From positions 102,609-139,823 of the forward strand of contig JAQVBU010000004.1 in NCBI GenBank assembly GCA_028690155.1: 37,215 nucleotides of DNA, given 5' to 3'. The position numbers and the translations under genes were made by a program. Position 1 is the first letter of the stretch. Each line of letters begins with the position of its first letter. The DNA comes from Alphaproteobacteria bacterium. Its GTDB lineage: Bacteria; Pseudomonadota; Alphaproteobacteria; UBA9219. This document shows, piece by piece, positions 30,965 through 37,215 of the stretch. The notes under the pieces are model-generated. The model was not told the origin of the DNA. It searched no databases and was given only the letters and a program-made list of their open reading frames with translations.

Positions 30965-32446
30965 TTAGCAAAGCCCCCTTATTCCATCCAGCAATACCCT
31001 TGTTGCCCTGCAATCATCTTCATTGTATTCGAGGATGCGGGCTTTGATGGCGGGGTCTTTGGTTTCTGTCCAGCGGTTGTACCATTCGATGGAGGCCGCG
31101 CCTGACGGGTGGGTGTCGCGCCAGTCAAAACCAAGATAGCGCGCCAGCGTTTTGATGGAGTAATCCTTGGTCGGCCATTCTATTGCCTTCAGGACAACAT
31201 CGAAATAGAGGTCAATGGCCCTAGCGGGATCAAACATATTCTCGATCTCTTCTGGGTGACAAACATTAGGGTATTTCTGGCAGAGCTTGCGATAAAGCGT
31301 TCTCTCATATTTTGAATAATAATAGATGATCGCGTCGGGATTGCTTTGGATGTAGGCCCAAGCCTTCGCAAAGGCCTCTTCTTCGGCCTCTGGTGTCGGA
31401 TCATCGGCAAAGACGGGAAGAAAACGTTCCGCTCCGTTGTTGCCGTTCAAACGTTCCACAAAGCCATGCAGATAACAAATGTCCTGCATGGGATCGACTT
31501 CAATATCGAAGAAAATCTCCTTCTGGCTGGTGGGAAGGCTTATCGGTGCGGTCAAATAGGGTCTGGCGTTTGGTTGGGTAAGCAATTGCGCTCGCGATTT
31601 CGCTTTGTGAAGTGTACTTGGCCCTACGCCTTGAAAAATTGTTCGGCTGCCTCTTATGAATTGTTGAACATCCATTTCCGCCAGTTCGTGGATGGAGCCA
31701 ATATGTGAAAGCATGGCGTCACGTTTGGATCGTCCTAAGGACGGGATCAGGGTGAGATCGTTGCTTGCTCTCAGTTGATCTTGGCAAACGCTATACCATA
31801 CGCAGTTTTTACATATGGCGCTGTAAGCGGGGATCGTTTCCAATGTGTGAGATTGAATTTGTCGCGCTTGGGTTAAGATTTCTTGATAGAAGTCCCAAAG
31901 ATTTTCTAAATGTCGTGTTCCTGTCGCCAGATAAAAGTCATAGAAAACTTCTTCTCCGTGAACATCCCAAACAAAGGCTTTAAGGCCGGATGACTTGCCA
32001 AGTTGTTGCAGGATGTCGGTATAGAGGGCGAGTTGGACGGCGTAATGTTTCTTCGGTTTCCGATCGTCCTCGTCACCTTCCTCGCCGGAGCCGGATTTAA
32101 TGTCTCCGGCGATGTAGCCTGCGCCATCCTTTCGAAGCAGGTCGGGTTCGCCAAGAAGATCACCAGAGGAAATGCGCCCATTATATATGAGTCCGACGCC
32201 TGCGTTCATGGCCTCTAGTGTTCGCCGTTCTTTGTCCTGCTCTTTGTAGGGGGAGAGGTCAAGAAATGGTAGGCCAAGATTGGCGATGACTTTCTTCTCG
32301 TAAAGGGAGCCTTTCTCCCAAAGGAGCTGGACGAAAGGGCTTATTTCATCCCGTTTGGTATAATCGCCGAATAAATCCATCGTAACCCTGTGCGGACATT
32401 GCACTAGGTCATAGAGTATTGAGGCGGATATTTGTGACTTGCTCAT
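30965..32446 (-). CDS. RecB-like nuclease of the TM0106 type
   Basis: 493 aa. The first domain is a Cas4/RecB-type nuclease: GEPD at 99-102 and GDIKSG with D115-x-K117 provide the PD-(D/E)xK residues, and C17 with C212, C215 and C221 (CKNCVWYSVC) would hold an iron-sulphur cluster as in Cas4. A helix-hairpin-helix-like part follows (LAEMDVQQFIRGSRTIFQGVGPSTLHKAKSRA). The C-terminal domain is an RNase-H-like 3'-5' exonuclease fold with FFDIEVDP at about 312-319 and YNEDDC near the end. The architecture matches TM0106-family putative nucleases. Its start overlaps the stop of the DUF6765 gene by 4 nt, so the pair is coupled. The role is probably DNA processing in defence or repair. Confidence 0.8.
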   Translation of the reverse strand: MSKSQISASILYDLVQCPHRVTMDLFGDYTKRDEISPFVQLLWEKGSLYEKKVIANLGLPFLDLSPYKEQDKERRTLEAMNAGVGLIYNGRISSGDLLGEPDLLRKDGAGYIAGDIKSGSGEEGDEDDRKPKKHYAVQLALYTDILQQLGKSSGLKAFVWDVHGEEVFYDFYLATGTRHLENLWDFYQEILTQARQIQSHTLETIPAYSAICKNCVWYSVCQDQLRASNDLTLIPSLGRSKRDAMLSHIGSIHELAEMDVQQFIRGSRTIFQGVGPSTLHKAKSRAQLLTQPNARPYLTAPISLPTSQKEIFFDIEVDPMQDICYLHGFVERLNGNNGAERFLPVFADDPTPEAEEEAFAKAWAYIQSNPDAIIYYYSKYERTLYRKLCQKYPNVCHPEEIENMFDPARAIDLYFDVVLKAIEWPTKDYSIKTLARYLGFDWRDTHPSGAASIEWYNRWTETKDPAIKARILEYNEDDCRATRVLLDGIRGLC

Positions 32447-33573
32447 GCTTGTCCAACTGAATGGGACGGAGATGAGGGAACGATTTTATGCTCTTTAAGA
32501 ATGGCCGTGCCTGCCTCTTGGTGGGCCTTGACAGCTTCTAAAAATTTATACCAATCCGATCTTTTATATTCCAATGGCTGCGCCCATTGGCAATCAATAG
32601 GACTCTTTTGAAAAAGGCCTCCAATATCGACACACAGTCGCTCTTGAACTTCTTTGATAAGTCCCGACCAAGTTTCGAGTATGGCCTCTTGCGCCCAAGA
32701 TATGTTTTCTTCGTCGTAGATAGGTAAGGCCTCGCTTCCATATTCTGAGGACATGGCGCGGCGACAATAATTCTTTATTCGTTGTGTCTTGGTAGAACAC
32801 TCTGATCCAATATCTTCATTCAAATCTTTCAGTAAGGCATCCACATTATTTTGAATAAATGTTTTGGTTGCGTGTTGATCGCGATCTTTCAAGAGTAACC
32901 AGAAAAGATGGCGTGCTGCATCAAGAAATCTTTCTCTATTATTGACGCGAGATACAATCAACCGTGGATCGTCCCAAACATTATTGGGAATGTCCGGGCT
33001 GTGGCCAAAAGCTCCATGCCCTGTATCAAGAAGATTTTCGACGCAGTATTCTTTGGTAGACGTCGGGTCTTTGGTATCAATGCATTTTGGTGTTGGGATT
33101 TGGTTTAATGGAGATTTTCTACCGATAAAGTTCTGATGTGCCCAAGTGTCTACATAAGCATGAGCGGCAATACCTATCCTGTAGATGCGGCTCTCATCTG
33201 TTTCGGGTAGATCAAGTGCGTTCTGCATCATCTTCTGGGCGAGCAAATTGTTAGGCGACGTAATTTCTTTGTCGCTCTCTTCGTTATCTATACGCGCAGA
33301 TGGGGAGATAACACTTCTGTCTCTAATTCCACACCAAGGAACGAAATGAAAAACTGGATAAATATGATAAAGCACTTCGGCTGGTTTTGTGATGTCCATC
33401 GTTTGGCTTAACGGATTTTCATAAAAATTATGTGCGCCGTCCGTTATACGACAACGGATTTTATTATCGTCAACGGCCTGACTGGCAAAAGCCAGAGTCT
33501 GAGCATCTTTGGGAACAAATCCAGCCCGTGCCGCTATCAGATAGGTCATATAGTAGTGGAATTCGACATCCAT
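32443..33573 (-). CDS. DUF6765-like protein (phospholipase C-like metal site)
   Basis: 376 aa from the ATG at 33573 (MDVEFHYYMTYLIAARAGF), with GGAGG 8 nt upstream; a TTG at 33588 lies before that site. Conserved stretches HYYMTYL, ASQAVDDNK, YHIYPVFHFVPW, YRIGIAAHAYVDTWAHQNFIGRK and DTGHGAFGHSPD fit the DUF6765 family, whose His/Asp pattern (AHAYVDTWAHQNF) looks like that of zinc-dependent phospholipase C/P1-type enzymes. The enzymatic role is inferred. It is coupled to the RecB-like nuclease by a 4-nt overlap and divergent from a patatin-like lipase gene 106 bp away. Nuclease, lipase-like and patatin genes together suggest a defence cassette. Confidence 0.65.
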   Translation of the reverse strand: MDVEFHYYMTYLIAARAGFVPKDAQTLAFASQAVDDNKIRCRITDGAHNFYENPLSQTMDITKPAEVLYHIYPVFHFVPWCGIRDRSVISPSARIDNEESDKEITSPNNLLAQKMMQNALDLPETDESRIYRIGIAAHAYVDTWAHQNFIGRKSPLNQIPTPKCIDTKDPTSTKEYCVENLLDTGHGAFGHSPDIPNNVWDDPRLIVSRVNNRERFLDAARHLFWLLLKDRDQHATKTFIQNNVDALLKDLNEDIGSECSTKTQRIKNYCRRAMSSEYGSEALPIYDEENISWAQEAILETWSGLIKEVQERLCVDIGGLFQKSPIDCQWAQPLEYKRSDWYKFLEAVKAHQEAGTAILKEHKIVPSSPSHSVGQA

Positions 33574-33679
33574 GGCCTGTGCCTCCAAAGTTCAAGAAAG
33601 TTTGATTTGAAACGGAAGTCTGGTCAATGACAATAAAATGTGCTGTCCTTTACAAGACAATAGCATCTTGGGGTATGAA

Positions 33680-34870
33680 ATGACTTTCCGAATTCTATCC
33701 TTGGACGGTGGCGGTGCTTGGGCACTGATAGAGGTCAAAACGCTTATCGCGCTTTTCGGCGAAACGGCTACGGGCCACCAAGTTCTTAGCGAGTTTGATC
33801 TCGTTGCAGCAAATTCAGGCGGCTCCCTCGTTCTTGGGGGACTAATCGAGGACTTATCACTTAAAGAGCTGCTGGATTATTTCATGGACGAAGGGAAAAG
33901 GCGGTTGATCTTTTCACCGCTCACGCCGCAGGACAAAATGAAATATTGCCTCGCCGAACTTGCTGGCATTGGCCCAAGATATAGCTCTGAAGCGAAATTG
34001 GCGGCTATCAAAACGCTGTTCTCAAAGCACGGAAACGATCCCATGCCGTTTATAGCGAACAGCATTAAACGGGGAGGGCGCCCTCATATTCACTTGATGA
34101 TTGTTGGGTTTGACTATGATCGGAACAGAGCGGCCTTTTTCCGATCTTCCTCCACCGGAGAAAGCAACGTTTGGGGGAAGGGAGCGCAAACATCCGCCAC
34201 ATTGGCTGAAGCAATCCATGCTTCCACGAACGCTCCTGTAAATTATTTTGATGTCCCTGCAAAATCTGTCGGCCAAGGAAAACGTTACTGGGATGGAGCT
34301 ATTGCGGGATACAACAATCCCGTTATGGCTGCCGTGACCGAAGCTATCGTCCTTGGTCACGAGGCAAAAGATATTGTCGTTCTGAGTCTGGGAACGGCTT
34401 CTGTCGTATTGCCACCAGCCGAACAAGGTAAGGCGACCCCTTATGTATCGCAACGGAGCAAGCCTGACTTGTTGGCAGACATCAACAAACTAGCGAAAGC
34501 CATTGTTGCAGATCCTCCTGATGCAGCGACATTCATGGCTCATGTTGTGACTGGAGGCGGGAAAGACCTGCCGACACCCGCTGTGAGCCGCATTGTTCGT
34601 ATGAACCCCTTGATTTGCCCTGTGAAGGATAAACAGGGGGGATGGATTGCTCCGGCAGGATTGTCGGCACAGGAATTCTCGGCGCTTTGCGATCTTGATA
34701 TGGACGCTGTTGAGCAAAGTCAGGTCGAGATGATTAGAAAATATGCTGATTTTTGGCTGTCCGACAAGGTTCCTAACCAGCCTATTCGAATGGATGGCAC
34801 AACACTTCAAATGGAGATCGGCCATCATGTCTTCAGCCTTGCGCGCGATGCTTGGGGCGTATTGCGGTAA
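33680..34870 (+). CDS. Patatin-like phospholipase
   Basis: 396 aa from the ATG at 33680 (MTFRILSLDGGGAWAL); a frame open from 33638 lacks a better ribosome site. It has the oxyanion loop DGGGAW at 9-14, the serine elbow ANSGG with S46 as nucleophile (Ala replaces the usual first Gly of GxSxG), and the catalytic Asp in DGAIAGYNNP at 204. These are all the elements of a patatin Ser-Asp dyad. Relatives cut phospholipids; in some defence systems (for example CapV in CBASS) they degrade the cell membrane. No cyclase or sensor gene is next to it on this strand. It is the last gene before the right end and diverges from the DUF6765 gene. Confidence 0.88.
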   Translation: MTFRILSLDGGGAWALIEVKTLIALFGETATGHQVLSEFDLVAANSGGSLVLGGLIEDLSLKELLDYFMDEGKRRLIFSPLTPQDKMKYCLAELAGIGPRYSSEAKLAAIKTLFSKHGNDPMPFIANSIKRGGRPHIHLMIVGFDYDRNRAAFFRSSSTGESNVWGKGAQTSATLAEAIHASTNAPVNYFDVPAKSVGQGKRYWDGAIAGYNNPVMAAVTEAIVLGHEAKDIVVLSLGTASVVLPPAEQGKATPYVSQRSKPDLLADINKLAKAIVADPPDAATFMAHVVTGGGKDLPTPAVSRIVRMNPLICPVKDKQGGWIAPAGLSAQEFSALCDLDMDAVEQSQVEMIRKYADFWLSDKVPNQPIRMDGTTLQMEIGHHVFSLARDAWGVLR

Positions 34871-34912
34871 AGGGTTAATTTTTTGCAAGAGAGTTCTCAT
34901 TGCCCTTCGGGA

Positions 34913-34936
34913 CTGACACAGCCTTCGCCGTGTCAG
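34913..34936 (+). terminator. Hairpin after the patatin gene
   Basis: CTGACAC (34913-34919) pairs with GTGTCAG (34930-34936). It is the first of two tandem hairpins and has no T tract of its own. Confidence 0.5.
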
Positions 34937-34944
34937 GGCAGTGG

Positions 34945-34968
34945 GCCGCAACCTTCGTTGCGGCTTTT
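34945..34968 (+). terminator. Rho-independent terminator after the patatin gene
   Basis: GCCGCAA (34945-34951), CCTTCG loop, TTGCGGC (34958-34964), then TTTT. It prevents transcription into the element end. From here to 35195 there is no gene; only the arm-type site and an A+T-rich stretch are visible. Confidence 0.75.
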
Positions 34969-35117
34969 AGGGGTTGAAAAGCTGAAATTGCGCCTGAGCA
35001 TGAAACGTGCTAAATCGCGTTCGGTTTACGGGTAGTTGTAGGGTTGAGCCGTAGGGGCTTAAGTCGCTTTGTGGGCGATCCTGATGGTTTTGTAGCGGTT
35101 TGGTTGGCGTTCTTGTT

Positions 35118-35136
35118 TTGCACAGTTTCTTACACA
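35118..35136 (+). other. Candidate integrase arm-type site, right end
   Basis: TTGCACA-GTTTC-TTACACA, matching the left-end site at 1330-1347 in both heptamers and in orientation. It lies about 60 bp before the right core. Confidence 0.45.
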
Positions 35137-35195
35137 TAGCACAAAAGAACATCGACTTTATCATTAAATAACAAAAGGATAGCCGTATACAAAAC

Positions 35196-35205
35196 GGACT
35201 TAAAA
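35196..35205 (+). other. attR core of the integrated element
   Basis: GGACTTAAAA, identical to 1241-1250. The base before it is C (element) and the bases after it continue the tRNA anticodon stem TCCTG (chromosome). Confidence 0.85.
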
Positions 35206-35253
35206 TCCTGAGCCAGCAATGGCGTGCCGGTTCGATTCCGGCTGCCCGCACCA
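35196..35253 (+). pseudogene. 3' half of the split chromosomal tRNA-Leu(UAA)
   Basis: The anticodon loop and 3' stem (GGACTTAAAATCCTG) are followed by the variable arm AGCCAGCAATGGCG, the T arm GCCGGTTCGATTCCGGC, acceptor strand TGCCCGC (35243-35249), discriminator A and an encoded CCA (35251-35253). Upstream there is no D arm or 5' acceptor strand. It completes the 5' half at 1212-1250 with full pairing, so the two were one gene before insertion. Confidence 0.9.
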
Positions 35254-35305
35254 CCGGCGCAATCGCCCGGGCGATCTTTTCAGGCGATCTTTCCAAGGGA
35301 ACGCA

Positions 35306-36856
35306 ATGGCCGACGATAAAATCCTCATTCTCGATTTTGGTTCTCAGGTGACGCAGCTTATTGCGCGCCGGGTCCGTGAAGCCGGGGTGTACTGTGAAAT
35401 TCACCCCTTCAACAAGACGGATGAACAGATACGGGCGTTTGCCCCGAAAGGGATCATCCTTTCCGGAAGCCCGGCTTCGACGTTGGAGCCGGGAAGCCCA
35501 AGAGCGCCGGAAGCGGTGTTTTCTTTGGGCGTGCCGGTTTTGGGCATTTGCTATGGCCAGCAGACGATGTGCATGCAGCTTGGCGGCGCGGTCGAGGGCG
35601 GCCATACGCGCGAATTTGGCAAGGCGCAACTCGAAGTTAAGAAACCTTGCTCAATGTTTGACGGCGTGTGGGGGCAGGGGGCTCGAAGCCAAGTGTGGAT
35701 GAGCCACGGCGACCGTGTGACGAAGATCCCGGAAGGGTTTGAAGTCATGGCAACAAGCGAGGGTGCGCCTTTTGCGTTTATCGCGGATGAGGCGCGGCGT
35801 TTTTATGGCGTTCAGTTTCATCCCGAAGTCGTGCACACGCTTGATGGCGCCAAGCTTTTGACGAATTTTGTGCACAAAATTTGCGGCTGCGGCAATGCGT
35901 GGAGCATGAAAGCCTTTCGTGAGACCGAGATCGAACGTATTCGCAAGCAAGTTGGCGAGGACAAGGTTATTTGCGGGCTTTCGGGCGGTGTGGATAGCTC
36001 GGTGGCGGCCGTGCTCATTCATGAGGCGATCGGCGATCAGTTAACATGTATCTTTGTGGATACAGGTTTGATGCGCGCAGGCGAAGCCGAGGAAGTCGTT
36101 AATCTTTTCAAGAAACACTACAACATCCCCCTCGTCGCGGTTGATGCGTCCAAGAAATTCTTAACGGCGCTGGCGGGTGTGACCGATCCTGAGCAAAAGC
36201 GCAAGATCATCGGCAAATTGTTCATCGAGGTTTTCGACGCCGAAGCCCACAAGATTCAAGACGTGGCTTTTTTGGCGCAAGGGACATTGTATCCGGACGT
36301 GATTGAAAGCGTGTCGTTTAACGGTGGCCCCAGTGTGACGATCAAGTCACATCACAATGTGGGCGGTCTGCCCGAAAAGATGAAACTAAAACTGGTCGAG
36401 CCGTTGCGCGAGTTGTTCAAGGACGAAGTGCGCGCGTTGGGCCGGGAGCTTGGTTTGCCTGAAAGCTTTGTGGGCCGTCATCCGTTTCCGGGTCCAGGGC
36501 TGGCCATTCGTGTTCTTAGCGATATTACGGCCGAGAAGCTGGCGATTCTCCGTCAGGCGGACACGATCTACTTGGACGAGATCCGCAAAGCTGGGCTCTA
36601 TGACAAGATTTGGCAGGCGTTTGCCGTTTTGCTTCCCGTGCGTACGGTGGGTGTGATGGGCGACGGACGGTCGTACGATCATGTTCTGGCCCTCCGCGCC
36701 GTGACGTCTGTCGATGGCATGACGGCTGAATCGTATCCGTTCGAACATGCCTTTTTGGCCAAGGTGGCGACGCGAATTATTAACGAGGTACGAGGGATCA
36801 ATCGAGTGACTTACGATGTGACCAGCAAGCCCCCCGGCACCATCGAGTGGGAATAA
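35306..36856 (+). CDS. guaA: GMP synthase (glutamine-hydrolysing)
   Basis: 516 aa from the ATG at 35306 ([25 protein letters not shown]), with AAGGGA 5 nt upstream. It converts XMP to GMP using glutamine and ATP, the last step of guanine nucleotide synthesis in the cytoplasm. The N-terminal class I glutamine amidotransferase has its Cys nucleophile in GICYGQQ (C82) with H172 and E174 (FHPEV). The ATP pyrophosphatase domain has SGGVDSS at 226-232. The C-terminal dimerisation domain ends with [11 protein letters not shown], the invariant GuaA tail. It is a core chromosomal gene 52 bp after the split tRNA and marks the right flank of the element. Confidence 0.98.
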   Translation: MADDKILILDFGSQVTQLIARRVREAGVYCEIHPFNKTDEQIRAFAPKGIILSGSPASTLEPGSPRAPEAVFSLGVPVLGICYGQQTMCMQLGGAVEGGHTREFGKAQLEVKKPCSMFDGVWGQGARSQVWMSHGDRVTKIPEGFEVMATSEGAPFAFIADEARRFYGVQFHPEVVHTLDGAKLLTNFVHKICGCGNAWSMKAFRETEIERIRKQVGEDKVICGLSGGVDSSVAAVLIHEAIGDQLTCIFVDTGLMRAGEAEEVVNLFKKHYNIPLVAVDASKKFLTALAGVTDPEQKRKIIGKLFIEVFDAEAHKIQDVAFLAQGTLYPDVIESVSFNGGPSVTIKSHHNVGGLPEKMKLKLVEPLRELFKDEVRALGRELGLPESFVGRHPFPGPGLAIRVLSDITAEKLAILRQADTIYLDEIRKAGLYDKIWQAFAVLLPVRTVGVMGDGRSYDHVLALRAVTSVDGMTAESYPFEHAFLAKVATRIINEVRGINRVTYDVTSKPPGTIEWE

Positions 36857-36925
36857 AAGCTGTTGCATCGACAACCTGGGGCGGTGTGAGGTATATTGCG
36901 TAAAATATATACGAGAGGAGGTTCC

Positions 36926-37215
36926 ATGGCATCGAAGACAGAGGCGGAAAAAGATTTGATGGAAGCTGTTCTTGCTTTGAAGACTGTTGCGGAATGTCGG
37001 CGCTTTATGATGGATCTTTGCACGCCCAAAGAGCGTGCCGATTTGGTCGAACGGTGGAAGATTGCGCGGCTATTGGATGAAGGAAAACTATCCTATCGCA
37101 AAATTCATGCACGCACGGGAGCCAGCATAACGACGATTGGGCGTGTTGCGCGCTTTTTGCAAAAAGAGAAATATCAAGGCTATCGACTTCTTCTTGATCG
37201 GATGAAGAAGAAAGG
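36926..37215 (+). CDS. TrpR/YerC-family DNA-binding protein, partial
   Basis: Starts with the ATG at 36926, preceded by AGGAGG with 5-nt spacing; the frame is still open at the window edge after 96 codons. The sequence resembles the YerC/YecD family of TrpR-like repressors: CTPKERADLVERWKIARLLDEGKLSYRKIHARTGASITTIGRVARFLQ, with a helix-turn-helix at about 55-75. It is probably a small cytoplasmic transcriptional regulator. It follows guaA after 69 bp and has its own strong ribosome site; whether the two are cotranscribed is unclear. Confidence 0.85.
   Translation, partial: MASKTEAEKDLMEAVLALKTVAECRRFMMDLCTPKERADLVERWKIARLLDEGKLSYRKIHARTGASITTIGRVARFLQKEKYQGYRLLLDRMKKK

Larger units (their letters stand above)
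1241..35205. mobile_element. Integrative mobilizable element inserted in the anticodon loop of tRNA-Leu(UAA)
   Basis: Bounded by the 10-bp core repeats at 1241-1250 and 35196-35205, which lie in the two halves of one tRNA-Leu gene; about 33.96 kb. It carries a tyrosine integrase next to the left end, a replacement tRNA-Leu(UAA) with a group I intron, a relaxase-helicase, a TraD-like accessory protein, two TraG/VirD4-type coupling proteins, ArdC and DUF736/DUF2958 genes. It also carries many defence-type genes. No VirB or Trb mating-pair genes are present, so transfer would need a helper conjugation system. Confidence 0.88.

Noticed and set aside
34967-35629. Minus-strand open frame of 220 codons across attR and the guaA start
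   Set aside because: It runs through the tRNA 3' half (again with an [10 protein letters not shown]-type peptide) and antisense to guaA; no ribosome site or domain.
1-37215. CRISPR array, rRNA genes, insertion sequences
   Set aside because: No regularly spaced repeats, no rRNA sequence and no transposase-like gene were seen anywhere in the window.

Overview
The window looks like part of an alphaproteobacterial chromosome interrupted by a 34-kb integrated genetic element. The Ti-plasmid-type relaxase, two TraG/VirD4-type coupling proteins, ArdC, DUF736 and DUF2958 proteins are all typical of alphaproteobacterial plasmids and integrative elements. The order cannot be fixed from sequence alone. 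Chromosomal sequence lies at the left (about 1-1240, two related secreted-protein genes) and at the right (about 35206-37215, guaA and a TrpR/YerC-like gene).

The boundaries can be read directly. The 5' half of a tRNA-Leu(UAA) gene lies at 1212-1250 and its matching 3' half at 35196-35250. Both halves carry the 10-bp core GGACTTAAAA, which covers the anticodon loop. Joined at that core they give a complete tRNA-Leu(UAA) with paired acceptor, D, anticodon, variable and T arms. The element (about 33.96 kb from core to core) has therefore cut a tRNA gene in two in the middle of its anticodon loop. The integrase gene is the first gene inside the left end, and similar candidate integrase arm sites lie near both ends.

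The most striking feature is just behind the integrase. The element carries its own complete tRNA-Leu(UAA) gene (2743-3044) with its own promoter and strong terminator. That gene is interrupted between U34 and A35 by a 215-nt group I intron. The intron sits in the same anticodon-loop stretch that the integrase uses as its target. The simplest reading is that the element destroys a host tRNA gene, replaces it, and keeps the replacement out of reach of its own integrase because the intron breaks up the attachment site while self-splicing restores the mature tRNA.

Inside the element, from left to right: a DUF7662-GIY-YIG protein with a small nuclease-like partner (3202-4446); an AbiE toxin-antitoxin pair (4534-6128); a hypothetical gene (6416-6889); a RloC-like ATPase with a possible C-terminal HEPN nuclease (6931-9570); a sparsely coding stretch with a 49-aa ORF and several strongly folding segments (9590-10794); DUF736 and DUF2958 genes; a DNA-transfer module (TraD-like protein, candidate oriT, TraA relaxase-helicase, two coupling proteins, ArdC; 12221-20586). 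No mating-pair-formation genes are present, so the element looks mobilizable rather than self-transmissible.

The right part is a defence island. A long leftward gene run encodes HsdR, HsdS, a protein of unknown function, a PIN-domain protein, HsdM, a zinc-ribbon/HEPN protein and an AbiJ-NTD4-like protein (30837 down to 20622). It is followed by a RecB-like nuclease overlapping a DUF6765 protein, and a divergent patatin-like lipase next to the right end. Function statements for the defence genes rest on motif recognition by eye and are inference unless stated otherwise.
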